Below are positions 1 to 7,764 of a DNA stretch of 14,844 bases, piece after piece. The position numbers and the translations under genes were made by a program. This DNA comes from an uncultured Clostridia bacterium (GTDB lineage Bacteria > Bacillota > Clostridia > Oscillospirales > Oscillospiraceae): contig CAMWQV010000009.1 of the NCBI GenBank assembly GCA_947176425.1, positions 1-14,844 of the forward strand, given 5' to 3'. The first letter of the stretch is position 1; each line of letters starts with the position of its first letter. The notes under the pieces are model-generated. The model saw nothing but the letters and a program-made list of their open reading frames with translations, searched no databases and had not been told where the DNA came from.

Positions 1-337
1 TTGCTGCAATAATCTGATTTCGGCATGAGCTGGCCTGGTCATAGCCCTCCATGAATTTCACTTCATATGGAGCATAGTACACGTCGTTATTGACAGCGGC
101 TCCAACGCACTGATCGAGCGCCTGGTAGCAATTGGCCTGGATTTGGTTCCAGCGATTGATAGCCGTGTTGACGTGTTCAGCCATATTGCATAGTTGTTCC
201 TGAACATTCATGCCTGGCACATACTGCACAGGCGGAATAGGCGGTGGCACGATAGAAGAGGGCGGGCAATCCGGCTTACATGGCTGACCATCCTGATTCA
301 TCAGCGGGTAAAAGGGTTCATTGTGACAATGTTTCAT
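1..337 (-). CDS. Unknown late protein, N-terminal part (runs off the window)
   Basis: An open frame of 112 codons starts with ATG at 337 and continues past base 1, so only the N-terminus is visible. An AAAGGTG ribosome site lies just upstream of the ATG, and a consensus promoter ends about 65 bases upstream. The visible part has a Pro/Cys-rich start (residues 18-40, with CKPDCPP and VPPPIPP), then a more ordinary stretch with several cysteines (C4, C20, C25, C50, C70, C78, C105). I do not recognise the family. Its place after the lower-collar gene fits a structural protein such as an appendage or receptor-binding component, but that is inference from gene order only. The frame on the opposite strand at 194-415 is a shadow of this gene. 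Confidence 0.75.
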   Translation of the reverse strand, partial: MKHCHNEPFYPLMNQDGQPCKPDCPPSSIVPPPIPPVQYVPGMNVQEQLCNMAEHVNTAINRWNQIQANCYQALDQCVGAAVNNDVYYAPYEVKFMEGYDQASSCRNQIIAA

Positions 338-401
338 GATAAATATCACCTTTCAAAAATTATTAGCGGCAGGGCGTTAGAGCCGGACCTAGATTTGGTG
401 A

Positions 402-436
402 CAGTTCTATTATAGCATAGATTAATTAAAATACAA
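402..436 (-). promoter_or_regulatory. Sigma-A-type promoter with extended -10
   Basis: Reading the minus strand, TTGTAT (436-431) is followed after 16 nt by TATAAT (414-409). TG at 417-416 gives the extended form TGCTATAAT. Transcription would start near 402 and leave a leader of about 65 nt before the ATG at 337. The 22-bp repeat at 463-484 falls at about -61 to -82, a usual position for an activator site. Good match to consensus; activity is inferred. Confidence 0.75.
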
Positions 437-462
437 CGTTTATCAATTGATTTTATATTGGG

Positions 463-484
463 TAATACCTCACCTGGCGAAGTA
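463..484 (-). repeat. 22-bp repeat, left copy (inverted relative to right copies)
   Basis: Bases 463-484 are the exact reverse complement of 14566-14587 (22 of 22). A diverged version of the right copy lies at 14612-14633. All copies lie in gene-free DNA upstream of a promoter, which suggests a protein-binding site. The core on the minus strand here is CAGGTGAGGTATTA. Confidence 0.8.
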
Positions 485-513
485 ATGTACAGCATGAGTT
501 ATTTGTCGAACTT

Positions 514-520
514 AGGTATA
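514..520 (+). promoter_or_regulatory. Spo0A-box-like motif TGTCGAA
   Basis: The heptamer TGTCGAA matches the Spo0A box consensus (TGTCGAA/TGNCGAA). It lies in intergenic DNA about 110 bases upstream of the predicted start at 402. A 7-mer is expected about twice by chance in a window this size, so it means little alone; intergenic placement and the paired boxes near the right end give modest support. Confidence 0.3.
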
Positions 521-573
521 TTGGTAGTTACACGGAATTAGCCACATTGTGATACATTTAACGGAATGTAACT

Positions 574-2109
574 TTAATAAACCAGCATAAAATCCTCTCT
601 CAGCTCATCAATAATCATCTTATCGATGTTAATGAAAGTCTCTCTGAAAGCCTGAAGCAGCTGACTGGCTGAAATGTTCATGTAACCCTCTGTGATATCG
701 GTTGTACCTTTATCTGTTGTTTCCACTTCTTTTTTCTCTGTCATATTCACACTGGATTGATTAACGTTGCTTACCTCACGGGTGTTATCACTGCCAGTTG
801 TGTTAACTTTACCGCTTGTCTCTGAGGTAGTTGTATTGGTTCCCTTTAATGCGTTTGAACTGCTTCCCTTTTCAGTCCATTGTTTATCGCGGGTTCCCTC
901 AACGTTTTCCTCTTTCTCCAGTGTGTCGGTTCCTTCTGTTGTAACAACTGTGTCATCCTTTGTGGTTACATCGTATGTTTTGGTCATGTCTGTAGTTGCT
1001 GTTTCTGTCTTGTCTACAGTTGTTTCATTCTGTCCTGATTTTGTAGTTGTTTCAGTATCCACACCGCCTCTGGTTTTCGTTACCGTACCGGAAGCGGTAG
1101 AATCTGTCGTAGAGTTATCGCCTGTTGTCTCATCGTGTTCTTTCGTCTGATCGTCCTTATACACAACTCCCTGCGTTGTATCGGCTGTATGGTCCGATGA
1201 ACCATCCACCCATTGAGCTGTTGTCAGATAGTCTTTTCTCAGTCGTGAAGTATCATCCACTGTTGTGTCAAGCCGTTTCTGTGGTGTATCTGAAAACAAA
1301 GTCTGCGTGCTATCCTTGGTATTCTCTACCAATTTCGTGGTTGTATCTGTCGTCGAGTCATCGTCAAGGGTTTCAGTCCATTTCTTTGTTCCTGTCGCCT
1401 CAGTAACATCCTTGGATGTTCTGGAGTCCTCAGACTTTTCCGTTCCTCCCCAGTCTGTTTTCTTGGTAGATACCTCTCCAGGTTTTTCCGTAGTTGTTCC
1501 ATCCGTCTGAGTTGTTACAGTACCGTTATCGGCTTCTGTGCCACCCTTCTTAACAGTACCGTCAGTAGTTTTTGTCTCTTTCAGTGTATCGGTATCCGTA
1601 CCGGTTGTTACCGTATGGTCCTTGATCTCCTCTGTCCCTTCTTTTGAATACTGGTCACTACCGGACTCCTCTTTCACTCCCTTCACAGCCCCATTCTCCG
1701 AACTATTCTGGAGTGAAGTCCTGTCCGTAGCTCCAACGAAATCCCTGATTGTTTTAGCGAACCTGTCGTCAGATGTATTTGCCTTGCTAACAAGGTTTTC
1801 AATGGACCGCCCGTTTGCTTTAACTGCGTGGTTTAAAAGCGGGTTAAATTTAATCAATTCAGACTCATACAATTTGTTGTAATATGGCATGATCTGTTCG
1901 AGATGTGCATTTAGCATGTATACGAACTTTTCGGGAGTTTCCTGCCCTATCTGTTCAAAGAAATAAGCATGTATGATTTTTCTCTCAAGCTCTTCTCTGT
2001 GTTCTGGCACAAAGGTTTTCCACCAATCGTTAAAGACGGGGTATCCCTTTTGCACCAGCTGACCAAGGGTGGGAGTAACATTACTTTCAACAAAAGGGTT
2101 ATAATACAT
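574..2109 (-). CDS. Lower collar protein (phi29 gp11-like) with large Thr/Asp-rich insertions
   Basis: Tail/collar component that would join the connector to the tail tube. At 511 aa it is far longer than phi29 gp11 (about 293 aa). The recognisable core is split. The N-terminus (residues 1-130) contains EQIMPYYNKLYESELIKFNP (71-90), which is characteristic of gp11 proteins. A short central block has FSDTPQ (272-277) and DYLTTAQW (293-300). The C-terminus (about 474-511) contains RETFINIDKMIIDELR. Between these, residues of about 135-270 and 303-470 are low-complexity, rich in Thr, Asp, Glu, Lys, Ser and Gly, and probably disordered. The start ATG overlaps the connector stop by one base (TAATG), implying translational coupling. 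Family call is strong; the role of the insertions is unknown. Confidence 0.88.
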   Translation of the reverse strand: MYYNPFVESNVTPTLGQLVQKGYPVFNDWWKTFVPEHREELERKIIHAYFFEQIGQETPEKFVYMLNAHLEQIMPYYNKLYESELIKFNPLLNHAVKANGRSIENLVSKANTSDDRFAKTIRDFVGATDRTSLQNSSENGAVKGVKEESGSDQYSKEGTEEIKDHTVTTGTDTDTLKETKTTDGTVKKGGTEADNGTVTTQTDGTTTEKPGEVSTKKTDWGGTEKSEDSRTSKDVTEATGTKKWTETLDDDSTTDTTTKLVENTKDSTQTLFSDTPQKRLDTTVDDTSRLRKDYLTTAQWVDGSSDHTADTTQGVVYKDDQTKEHDETTGDNSTTDSTASGTVTKTRGGVDTETTTKSGQNETTVDKTETATTDMTKTYDVTTKDDTVVTTEGTDTLEKEENVEGTRDKQWTEKGSSSNALKGTNTTTSETSGKVNTTGSDNTREVSNVNQSSVNMTEKKEVETTDKGTTDITEGYMNISASQLLQAFRETFINIDKMIIDELREDFMLVY

Positions 2110-3038
2110 TACTCCTCCACCTCACTTTCCTGTTCCTCTTCCACCCGTCTAGCTCCAGTGACTTTAGCCGCCGCAAGCTCAATAAATTCATCGGTGAACA
2201 CTTCCAATTGATTGGCCTCAACGTCAACGTTCAGTCCGAACATTTTGTTAATGCGCTCGCAGGCTAATTTCCTTTCCTCAAGCTCTGACTCAAGGGTATG
2301 ACGTACGGCATTCTGTTCGCCTTCCGCCTCTGGTGTAATCATCCTTTCCCGCTTTTCGGTATAGGAGTTTTTCACGCCAAGGGCGCTAAAGACCTGGTTC
2401 AGATAGTTCTTAACGTTGGCCCACATATCTGTTAAATTTGAGGAAGTTACAAGAGGCTTGATATCGATGACACCATTATCACCGATCTTTTCACCAACAA
2501 TAGCAACTTCATTTTCAGCGATACGTTTCAGGGCTTGTTTAACAGATTGCAGTGCTTTATCAGGACAGGTAATAAGGAATGGGCTTTTCAATGTTTCTGT
2601 GTGCACATCAATGGCGCGTAGGCAGTTGGCAATTTTGGGTGTATAGTTCCAGGTTATCATATAGTCTGGTAGCATTGTGTGATTTGCTTTGATTAGAACG
2701 CTGTTATCATCTGTATATTCATGTCTGTATCTGAAGCTATAGGCCATGCGGCGGATACTCTCATAGTATAGATTGAATGGCCCGGGCAGATTGACAGGTG
2801 TATGAGCGTAGCCGATTTCAGGGTCAAAGAAGAACAGGGCGCAACCATAAAAGTATAGGGTCATTTCAAGGATTTCAGGACGACAACTAGCAGGCAGGTT
2901 TTTCCATGTGAAACGGGAGAGGGCTATATTGGTGATTCTATTGAACACCTCAAAGTATTGCATATTGTTAAGCTCTTGGGCTGTTGCAGGACCTTTGAAC
3001 TTTGGCAACATGAACCCGAAAAATCCCTGTCCAATCAT
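2109..3038 (-). CDS. Upper collar / connector (portal) protein, phi29 gp10-like
   Basis: The 309-aa length matches phi29 gp10 (309 aa), the dodecameric portal through which DNA is packaged and which nucleates prohead assembly. The N-terminal part (LNNMQYFEVFNRITNIALSR, then WKNLPASCRPEILEMTLYFYG) and the following short beta-rich segment look like the gp10 family. The C-terminus carries an acidic, charged helix (ERREEL-like, ending EEEQESEVEE). The ribosome site GGAAGG lies about 9 nt before the ATG. The start overlaps the end of the upstream membrane-protein gene (ATGA), and the stop overlaps the lower-collar start. With the pRNA candidate and the gp16-like ATPase it would complete a phi29-type packaging motor. 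Confidence 0.85.
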   Translation of the reverse strand: MIGQGFFGFMLPKFKGPATAQELNNMQYFEVFNRITNIALSRFTWKNLPASCRPEILEMTLYFYGCALFFFDPEIGYAHTPVNLPGPFNLYYESIRRMAYSFRYRHEYTDDNSVLIKANHTMLPDYMITWNYTPKIANCLRAIDVHTETLKSPFLITCPDKALQSVKQALKRIAENEVAIVGEKIGDNGVIDIKPLVTSSNLTDMWANVKNYLNQVFSALGVKNSYTEKRERMITPEAEGEQNAVRHTLESELEERKLACERINKMFGLNVDVEANQLEVFTDEFIELAAAKVTGARRVEEEQESEVEE

Positions 3039-3325
3039 ATGGTTTTACCTTCCATTTCATTTACTAGTTGCCTATACCTGATACCCTCTCCACTTTCGCC
3101 TGTATTTTCTGCGTGGTTCTTCTTAACAACAGAGTTAAGAACGATATCAAGTCCAATTCCAATTGGAGTCAGGCACGCGGTCCAGCAGGCAAGTGCACCC
3201 ATATACTCATACTTGATGGAAAGAACGGCAAGGATAAATGAAAGAATTACGGCAGAAGCAAGAACGGCAAGGATAAATACGGCCATTTTGTTGGTGAAAC
3301 CCAACGGGCGTTTTTCCTTATCCAT
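3035..3325 (-). CDS. Small membrane protein, possible holin or holin partner
   Basis: A 96-aa protein with two strongly hydrophobic segments at about residues 12-36 (AVFILAVLASAVILSFILAV) and 43-64 (GALACWTACLTPIGIGLDIVL), followed by a charged C-terminal tail. It lies directly after the amidase gene, overlapping it by 8 bases, and overlaps the connector start by 4 bases, so it is translated as part of the same late unit. Two membrane spans, small size and the amidase neighbour fit a holin or antiholin. The 70-aa protein upstream of the amidase is the other candidate, and the pair could act together. No specific family recognised; membrane location is the firm part. Confidence 0.7.
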   Translation of the reverse strand: MDKEKRPLGFTNKMAVFILAVLASAVILSFILAVLSIKYEYMGALACWTACLTPIGIGLDIVLNSVVKKNHAENTGESGEGIRYRQLVNEMEGKTI

Positions 3326-4124
3326 TTCCGTTATCCATCCTCTTGTTCAGTTCGGTTATCGCCTCACTGTACTTTTTGTCCACCCTCATCATGACCTCAG
3401 CCAGCTCGCCCCTGGTCAAAATGGATTTTGGGCGTCCGTCCTTGATAATGCCCTTTTCGTCGCAGTAGTTCATTGCGGCTACTTCCCATGTAGCAATCAT
3501 AGCTGACCGCTCTTTCAGATACCGCTCGAACCACGTTTTGAACATGTTGTAATTCTCTGGAGAATCCGTCAAGTTGTCCACGTCCTTTCCGTAAAAGTAA
3601 TTTGACACCCATAGCATAAATTCCAACCATTTCAAATTATCATCAACCGCCCATTTCGGACACGGCTTTCCTGTAACATCATAATGACGATATACGCATG
3701 AGGGGGACAAACCCAATTTCTTTAGCAGTTCACTGGTTAGTTCCGCCGCAAGCTTCTTTACATTGTCTGCCGGTTCCGGTCCTGTTTTTCCTCCGCATAT
3801 CTCGATTGAAACTGAATTACTGTTCGTTATCTTTTTCCACATTGTAGGCCATTTGAAATACGGGTTTTTCATTGAACCTATACCAACGGCATAGGCCGCG
3901 TGGTTCAGTGGAACACTCTGATAGATTGAATTGTCGGAAACGAAATAATGGGCCGATGTTTGAGTGATTGCATCATGGAAGTAAGTTACATTGTTTCTAG
4001 CTGTATCATTGGTATTTGATGTATAGTGAATTACCACATATTTAATGGAAGAATGAGCACGATTGATAGGGTTATAGTTGCGTGGGTGTGCTTCTATCAG
4101 GGGTATATCATTAAGTTTCACCAT
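3318..4124 (-). CDS. N-acetylmuramoyl-L-alanine amidase endolysin with C-terminal SLH-like repeat
   Basis: Zinc amidase (Amidase_2/PGRP fold) that would cut the amide bond between MurNAc and L-Ala for host lysis. With the start chosen here it is 268 aa. Zinc ligands are visible: H33 in YVVIHYTSN, H147 and C155 in YRHYDVTGKPCP; E108 lies in the conserved strand SVSIEICGG. The C-terminus (about 218-260) has the form W-x-AAM-x-Y-x-x-x-KGII...R-x-x-LTRGELAEVMMR, resembling one S-layer-homology/cell-wall-binding repeat. The ATG at 4124 is preferred over an upstream in-frame ATG at 4169 because GGGAAGGA lies at good spacing before it. The upstream 15 codons lie mostly inside the holin candidate gene. 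There is no signal peptide, so a holin would be needed for release. Confidence 0.9.
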   Translation of the reverse strand: MVKLNDIPLIEAHPRNYNPINRAHSSIKYVVIHYTSNTNDTARNNVTYFHDAITQTSAHYFVSDNSIYQSVPLNHAAYAVGIGSMKNPYFKWPTMWKKITNSNSVSIEICGGKTGPEPADNVKKLAAELTSELLKKLGLSPSCVYRHYDVTGKPCPKWAVDDNLKWLEFMLWVSNYFYGKDVDNLTDSPENYNMFKTWFERYLKERSAMIATWEVAAMNYCDEKGIIKDGRPKSILTRGELAEVMMRVDKKYSEAITELNKRMDNGNG

Positions 4125-4323
4125 CTGCGATATCCTTCCCTTGTGTTGCCTTCTGGTACTGCGTCCCAAAATAGAACGAAATCACCACAAGATAAACACT
4201 TGAGTATTCATTATTAAGCTCGCCGCGCACAGACTGAACAATAAAGCCAATTGTAAGCGCGATTGTCACAAGGCTTTTTACGTTCATCAAGCGGGCGATA
4301 GCTGTAATGATTTTATTATCCAT
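4111..4323 (-). CDS. Holin-like small membrane protein
   Basis: A 70-aa protein with two short hydrophobic segments, about residues 16-32 (SLVTIALTIGFIVQSV) and 42-53 (SVYLVVISFYFG), and a polar tail. The pattern NVKSLVT...VISFYFGTQ recurs in short phage membrane proteins next to lysins in Firmicute phages, usually called holins. A GGAGG ribosome site lies 9 nt before the ATG. The 3' end overlaps the amidase start by 14 bases, the classic holin-endolysin order. Its role would be to permeabilise the membrane at the time of lysis. Family recognition is from memory and not certain; position gives the best support. Confidence 0.7.
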   Translation of the reverse strand: MDNKIITAIARLMNVKSLVTIALTIGFIVQSVRGELNNEYSSVYLVVISFYFGTQYQKATQGKDIADGET

Positions 4324-4328
4324 ATCTA

Positions 4329-4655
4329 TCAGCCTCCCAGTGCGTCTAGCCGGTCTTCAATGTCCTTAATTCTTGCACCCAACGAACTTCCGTTAAATAA
4401 CGGCGTGTCGCCCCACATAGCGTTTACCCTTAATTCAACGGCGCTCATTCTCTCATTTAAATTGGTTGCTAGCAAGTTTGCATCGTGCGCCTCTTGTGCC
4501 GCTTCTCCCACGTCTGATTGTACCTGTTGTATATTTGAAATGTTGATATTTACCTGTAATCCTAAATTTACTGCTTGGTTTATCAATTCAATGATGTTGT
4601 GTTGATTGCTATAACACACAGTGTCAAAGTTGTTAAAAGTAATATCAATTGCCAT
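4329..4655 (-). CDS. Small coiled-coil protein of the lysis region, function unknown
   Basis: A 108-aa soluble protein starting MAIDITFNNFDT. Residues of about 25-80 look helical with heptad-like hydrophobic spacing (IIELINQAVNLGLQVNINIS, then ATNLNERMSAVELRVNAMW), and the end IKDIEDRLDALGG is another short coil. The ATG at 4655 is chosen because AGAAAGG lies 9 nt upstream; a TTG three codons earlier directly abuts that ribosome site and is less likely. It overlaps the preceding gene by 11 bases. Similar short proteins occur near tail-fibre and lysis genes, but I do not recognise this one. Confidence 0.7.
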   Translation of the reverse strand: MAIDITFNNFDTVCYSNQHNIIELINQAVNLGLQVNINISNIQQVQSDVGEAAQEAHDANLLATNLNERMSAVELRVNAMWGDTPLFNGSSLGARIKDIEDRLDALGG

Positions 4656-4896
4656 GTTCAACAACCTTTCTTACTTTCTCTACTTCATCGGCTATGTCAT
4701 CAATGCGGGTATCTTGTACTGCGTTATGTAATTCCAGCTGATATATTCTGTCTGTGTTTGACTCCATTTTCTTCATGTTTTCCTCTAGCTTGTCGAGACG
4801 GTATGCCATTAGTTTATTGGCGGTCAGAATACCGCCAAACGTGCCGGCTAAAGTCCCCAACAGGGATAACAGCCCAATTATCATAGCTTCTGACAT
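4645..4896 (-). CDS. Membrane-anchored coiled-coil protein (XhlA/DUF7365-like pattern)
   Basis: An 83-aa protein with one N-terminal membrane span (about residues 5-28, IIGLLSLLGTLAGTFGGILT) followed by a charged coiled coil (YRLDKLEENMKKMESNTDRI, then LHNAVQDTRIDDIADEVEKV). This pattern of one membrane anchor and a heptad region is common in small proteins beside holins in Firmicute phages. Its role there is usually unproven; anchoring or tuning of lysis is plausible. The start is supported by AGGGAGG 7-8 nt before the ATG. It follows the tail-knob gene by only 4 bases and overlaps the next gene. Confidence 0.72.
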   Translation of the reverse strand: MSEAMIIGLLSLLGTLAGTFGGILTANKLMAYRLDKLEENMKKMESNTDRIYQLELHNAVQDTRIDDIADEVEKVRKVVEHGN

Positions 4897-4900
4897 GCTG

Positions 4901-6631
4901 TTAACCTCCCTGTATTCCCTTGTTTTCCTTGGCGTGGGAGAAATCCCCTATCTTGGTCCCGCCTGTATACTTATCACGTGTCCAGAATGTGACACCACGG
5001 TTAAACATGTTGTTGATAGCCAATTCTGCGATATAAGGAATACCGGTTGTTGCGGCAACATGACATTCAGACGTTTTCGTAAATGTCCAGTATGGACGGA
5101 TTTCAGGGTTTATTTGACGTAGACGGTTCTGCTTGTAACCAAATCGATCAAAGAAAGCGTCGATTGAACGTAGCAGATATGGTTGAATAGTGTAGTAAAT
5201 TACCTTAAAACCCCAGCCGCCTGGTTGGCCGAAAGACGATAAACCCAAGTCAAACAAGGTGGAATTGATGGAAACACCGGACAGGATTGCACCTGTCGCC
5301 CGTTCTTGCCTGACTTGTGCCCCAATTGACGCCAATGTTGCCCCCATATCAGCCGCTGTACCTACTGTGTCAACAACACCATTTACCGCCATTGTAGCAC
5401 CCACACCAGCTCCACCAGAAGCGGCCGCGGCTGTAGCTCCAGTTACAGCTCCAGTTGCACCGCGTACGACACCTGCTGCACCATTAATAATTGTAGAACC
5501 AGCTCTCGCAACGGTAGCCAATCCGTTGATCGACTGCCAGTCTGCAAAACCATCCAACGTGTGCGGGCAGCTAGGAAGCTCAGGAATACGCACGGTAAAA
5601 TCCTGGTAAGTCCTCCAGTTGAATGCACCGTTCTTGTTTACAAAGGAAGCCGCTATTCCGCCAAACAATCCACCTGCACCGGCTGCTGTGATATGCAGCT
5701 CATAATTGTTGACATCATTGCCAAACCATTGCGGGTTATAGTTTACCACTTCACCCGCGCTGGAAACTAGTTTAACCATCATGAACGGGGCCGCCATGCA
5801 CTTGGCATTATTGAGAGTAGGCATATTGGCATTACCTATAACGGCGCTGTTGATTGTCTGTAGCTGTTCGACGGTATCGGGGATAGTACCGCGTCCTGTG
5901 ATAACTCCTTCAAAGGCAGATGGAAGTCCGTAAACACCAACAATATTATTGATGGATGTTTTCTTGTTCTCAGCTATCTTAGTAAAGAAATCATTAGCCT
6001 CTGTAGGCGTCATCACTTTAGTATGCAAACTGGAATAGAGTCCGTGGGTCAACTTACCGGTAAAATCAGGTTCACCATTTTCATCGTATGGGCTTATAAT
6101 GATAACCTTATCACATTCATAGCCCTTATTCCAGTATGCAATTGGCGTGTCTGGAACAACTCCGAAATCCTCATCCGGACCCATGTTGGCAAATAGCGGA
6201 TTGCCGCCTTCAGATGCCCAGTCGTTCCGCACGTGCTGACGCTCTATAAATGCGTATGTTTTGTCCCAGTCAATGAACGTCTGATACGTCATGAAATAGT
6301 CAAGTTTGAACCTAACAAAACTGCAATCTGGATTTCTCCACTCTACAGCTATGATATTGCCAACGACGTAAAAGGCCGCCGTTGTTTCCTGGTTCAAATA
6401 CATTACGGTATCACACTGTAACAGCGCATAATATGGGACATCAGAGTGATCTACTCTGATCATAAATAGACCGTCAGCACGTTGGAAAGAATCTGCCGTT
6501 GTTTTACCCTGGTTGTTTCCGTCCCTGGTAAGAGTCTGAAACAAGTCCTGCTGTGTTTTACAGAGTATCTTGTTATTGTCGTCGATACCGGTACGCAAGA
6601 ACCATATGTCTGTCAACGGTTGAAAATCCAT
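4901..6631 (-). CDS. Tail knob / distal tail protein (phi29 gp9-like)
   Basis: A 576-aa protein resembling phi29 gp9 (about 599 aa), which forms the hexameric tail knob and the channel for DNA ejection. The N-terminal third has the gp9-like block FVRFKLDYFMTYQTFIDWDK followed by FIERQHVRNDW (about 105-140). Residues of about 372-445 form a long Ala/Gly/Val-rich hydrophobic stretch (GAAGVVRGATGAVTGATAAA and beyond). This corresponds to the gp9 loops known to plug the tail and insert into the host membrane during genome delivery. The C-terminus (GGWGFKVIYYTIQPYLLRSI ... NRLRQINPEIRPY) also fits. A good AAAGGGTG ribosome site precedes the ATG, 13 bases after the capsid-gene stop. Confidence 0.9.
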   Translation of the reverse strand: MDFQPLTDIWFLRTGIDDNNKILCKTQQDLFQTLTRDGNNQGKTTADSFQRADGLFMIRVDHSDVPYYALLQCDTVMYLNQETTAAFYVVGNIIAVEWRNPDCSFVRFKLDYFMTYQTFIDWDKTYAFIERQHVRNDWASEGGNPLFANMGPDEDFGVVPDTPIAYWNKGYECDKVIIISPYDENGEPDFTGKLTHGLYSSLHTKVMTPTEANDFFTKIAENKKTSINNIVGVYGLPSAFEGVITGRGTIPDTVEQLQTINSAVIGNANMPTLNNAKCMAAPFMMVKLVSSAGEVVNYNPQWFGNDVNNYELHITAAGAGGLFGGIAASFVNKNGAFNWRTYQDFTVRIPELPSCPHTLDGFADWQSINGLATVARAGSTIINGAAGVVRGATGAVTGATAAAASGGAGVGATMAVNGVVDTVGTAADMGATLASIGAQVRQERATGAILSGVSINSTLFDLGLSSFGQPGGWGFKVIYYTIQPYLLRSIDAFFDRFGYKQNRLRQINPEIRPYWTFTKTSECHVAATTGIPYIAELAINNMFNRGVTFWTRDKYTGGTKIGDFSHAKENKGIQGG

Positions 6632-6644
6632 TTACTTCACCCTT

Positions 6645-7754
6645 TTATTCAGCTTGAGTGATGGGTTCTTCAGGCTCTTCGTTGCCCGCGCTGCTCATAG
6701 GCGGATAGTTGATAAGAAGATTGTTTGTTGCAGGCTGTGCCTTCAGCGCCACTGCGTTACGGAACAGAGACATTGCGAACAGGTCCCATGCGTGATAGTA
6801 GTACTGCCAGCCAAGGGAAGAGGCGTTGTAGAACGTCGCGAACTCCCGCAACTGAGGCATGATAATGAACGCCTGTTCATCTGCGATAACCGCCAGGGTG
6901 TCATCATCACCGAAATTATCAACGATAATCTGGCGTGCCAGGTAGTCACCATAATTCAGATTGAACAGCGTGGCCAGAACGTCAACGCCAACAGCCGATG
7001 CAACGTCACCGCGAATAAGGATAACCTGTTCGTCGATAGGGCACCACGACATGCGGGCCGGCTTGCCGGTCACCTGTGCATAGGAATTGTAGTTCGCAGA
7101 CGGGAACGTAAAGGACGTGGATACGGTCCTCATAGTCTTCATGAACGCCTTACCCGTTTCCTCATTCACCGGATTGGCTACTGGCAATGTGATAATCTGA
7201 TTGCTTGCAACGGCACCTGAAACAAGGCTCTTCATATACGAAAACTCATCGATGGTACAGCCGTTATACAGGCTGTCTACGATCGCGGCAATCAGGTCCT
7301 CCAGCTTACTCCAGGCGGTGAAAGCGCCGCGTAGCTGTTGGTTGTTGATCGTCACCCGGTACTTGTCCTGACGGTTCAGACGGTAGTAGACAGAGGCTAC
7401 GTCTGGCTGGTGCATTTTCAGCAGGTCAGCCATTCCTGTTTCATTGCCGTCATATGCAACGCCTTCAGCAGGGTTTACGTGGATGTCCTCAACATCAAAA
7501 CCAAGCGGCATGTTTTCACGACGCAAAATCTCCAGCGGATTTTTCCAGGTCCGGCGGTTGATAAGCTGTAGAACAATCTTGTTGATAAGCGCATTCACAA
7601 ACTCATTGCGGACCGGCTCATAATTGATAATAGCATTGCCCACCTCAGCAAGGTTAGCTTGCGTGGCCACAGGAACGGAGTTCTGATATGCTTCTGAACT
7701 CTCATTCCTGATCGCGTTCAGCATCTCAGGGGTTGCTACTTTTGCTTTAGGCAT
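6645..7754 (-). CDS. Major capsid protein (phi29 gp8-like, HK97 fold)
   Basis: A 369-aa protein in the capsid position directly after the scaffold gene. The block WKNPLEILRRENMPLGFDVEDIHVNPAEG (about 70-99; NPL, PLG-D-x-E-x-I-x-NPAEG) and YYRLNRQDKYRVTINNQQLR are typical of phi29-type capsid proteins. It is shorter than phi29 gp8 (448 aa) and ends soon after the shell domain with an acidic tail, so the C-terminal Ig-like (BIG2) domain of phi29 gp8 appears absent. AAGGAGG lies close to the ATG, one of the strongest ribosome sites in the window, as expected for the most abundant virion protein. The surrounding DNA is somewhat richer in G+C than the replication genes. Confidence 0.9.
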   Translation of the reverse strand: MPKAKVATPEMLNAIRNESSEAYQNSVPVATQANLAEVGNAIINYEPVRNEFVNALINKIVLQLINRRTWKNPLEILRRENMPLGFDVEDIHVNPAEGVAYDGNETGMADLLKMHQPDVASVYYRLNRQDKYRVTINNQQLRGAFTAWSKLEDLIAAIVDSLYNGCTIDEFSYMKSLVSGAVASNQIITLPVANPVNEETGKAFMKTMRTVSTSFTFPSANYNSYAQVTGKPARMSWCPIDEQVILIRGDVASAVGVDVLATLFNLNYGDYLARQIIVDNFGDDDTLAVIADEQAFIIMPQLREFATFYNASSLGWQYYYHAWDLFAMSLFRNAVALKAQPATNNLLINYPPMSSAGNEEPEEPITQAE

Positions 7755-7764
7755 TTTATCCTCC

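Larger units (their letters stand above)
338..573. other. Intergenic region after the lower-collar gene
   Basis: This 236-base AT-rich stretch has no convincing gene. It holds the promoter at 402-436, the 22-bp repeat at 463-484 and a TGTCGAA motif at 514-520. A widely spaced inverted pair, GTTACA (527-532) and TGTAAC (566-571), with CGGAAT repeated beside each arm, lies just after the lower-collar stop. I see no clear U-tract terminator for the upstream late operon. Confidence 0.6.

Noticed and set aside
194..415. Plus-strand open frame of 73 codons at the left end
   Set aside because: It overlaps the minus-strand gene starting at 337 and the promoter at 402-436; that gene has a ribosome site and better codon use.
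767..1882. Four long open frames on the plus strand (767-1150, 1125-1406, 1265-1510, 1538-1882)
   Set aside because: They are antisense shadows of the repetitive Thr/Asp-rich part of the lower collar gene; Ser/Val-rich composition mirrors Thr/Asp codons, and none has a ribosome site.
6654..7220. Plus-strand open frame of 188 codons
   Set aside because: Antisense to the capsid gene; Arg/Cys/His-rich translation and no ribosome site.
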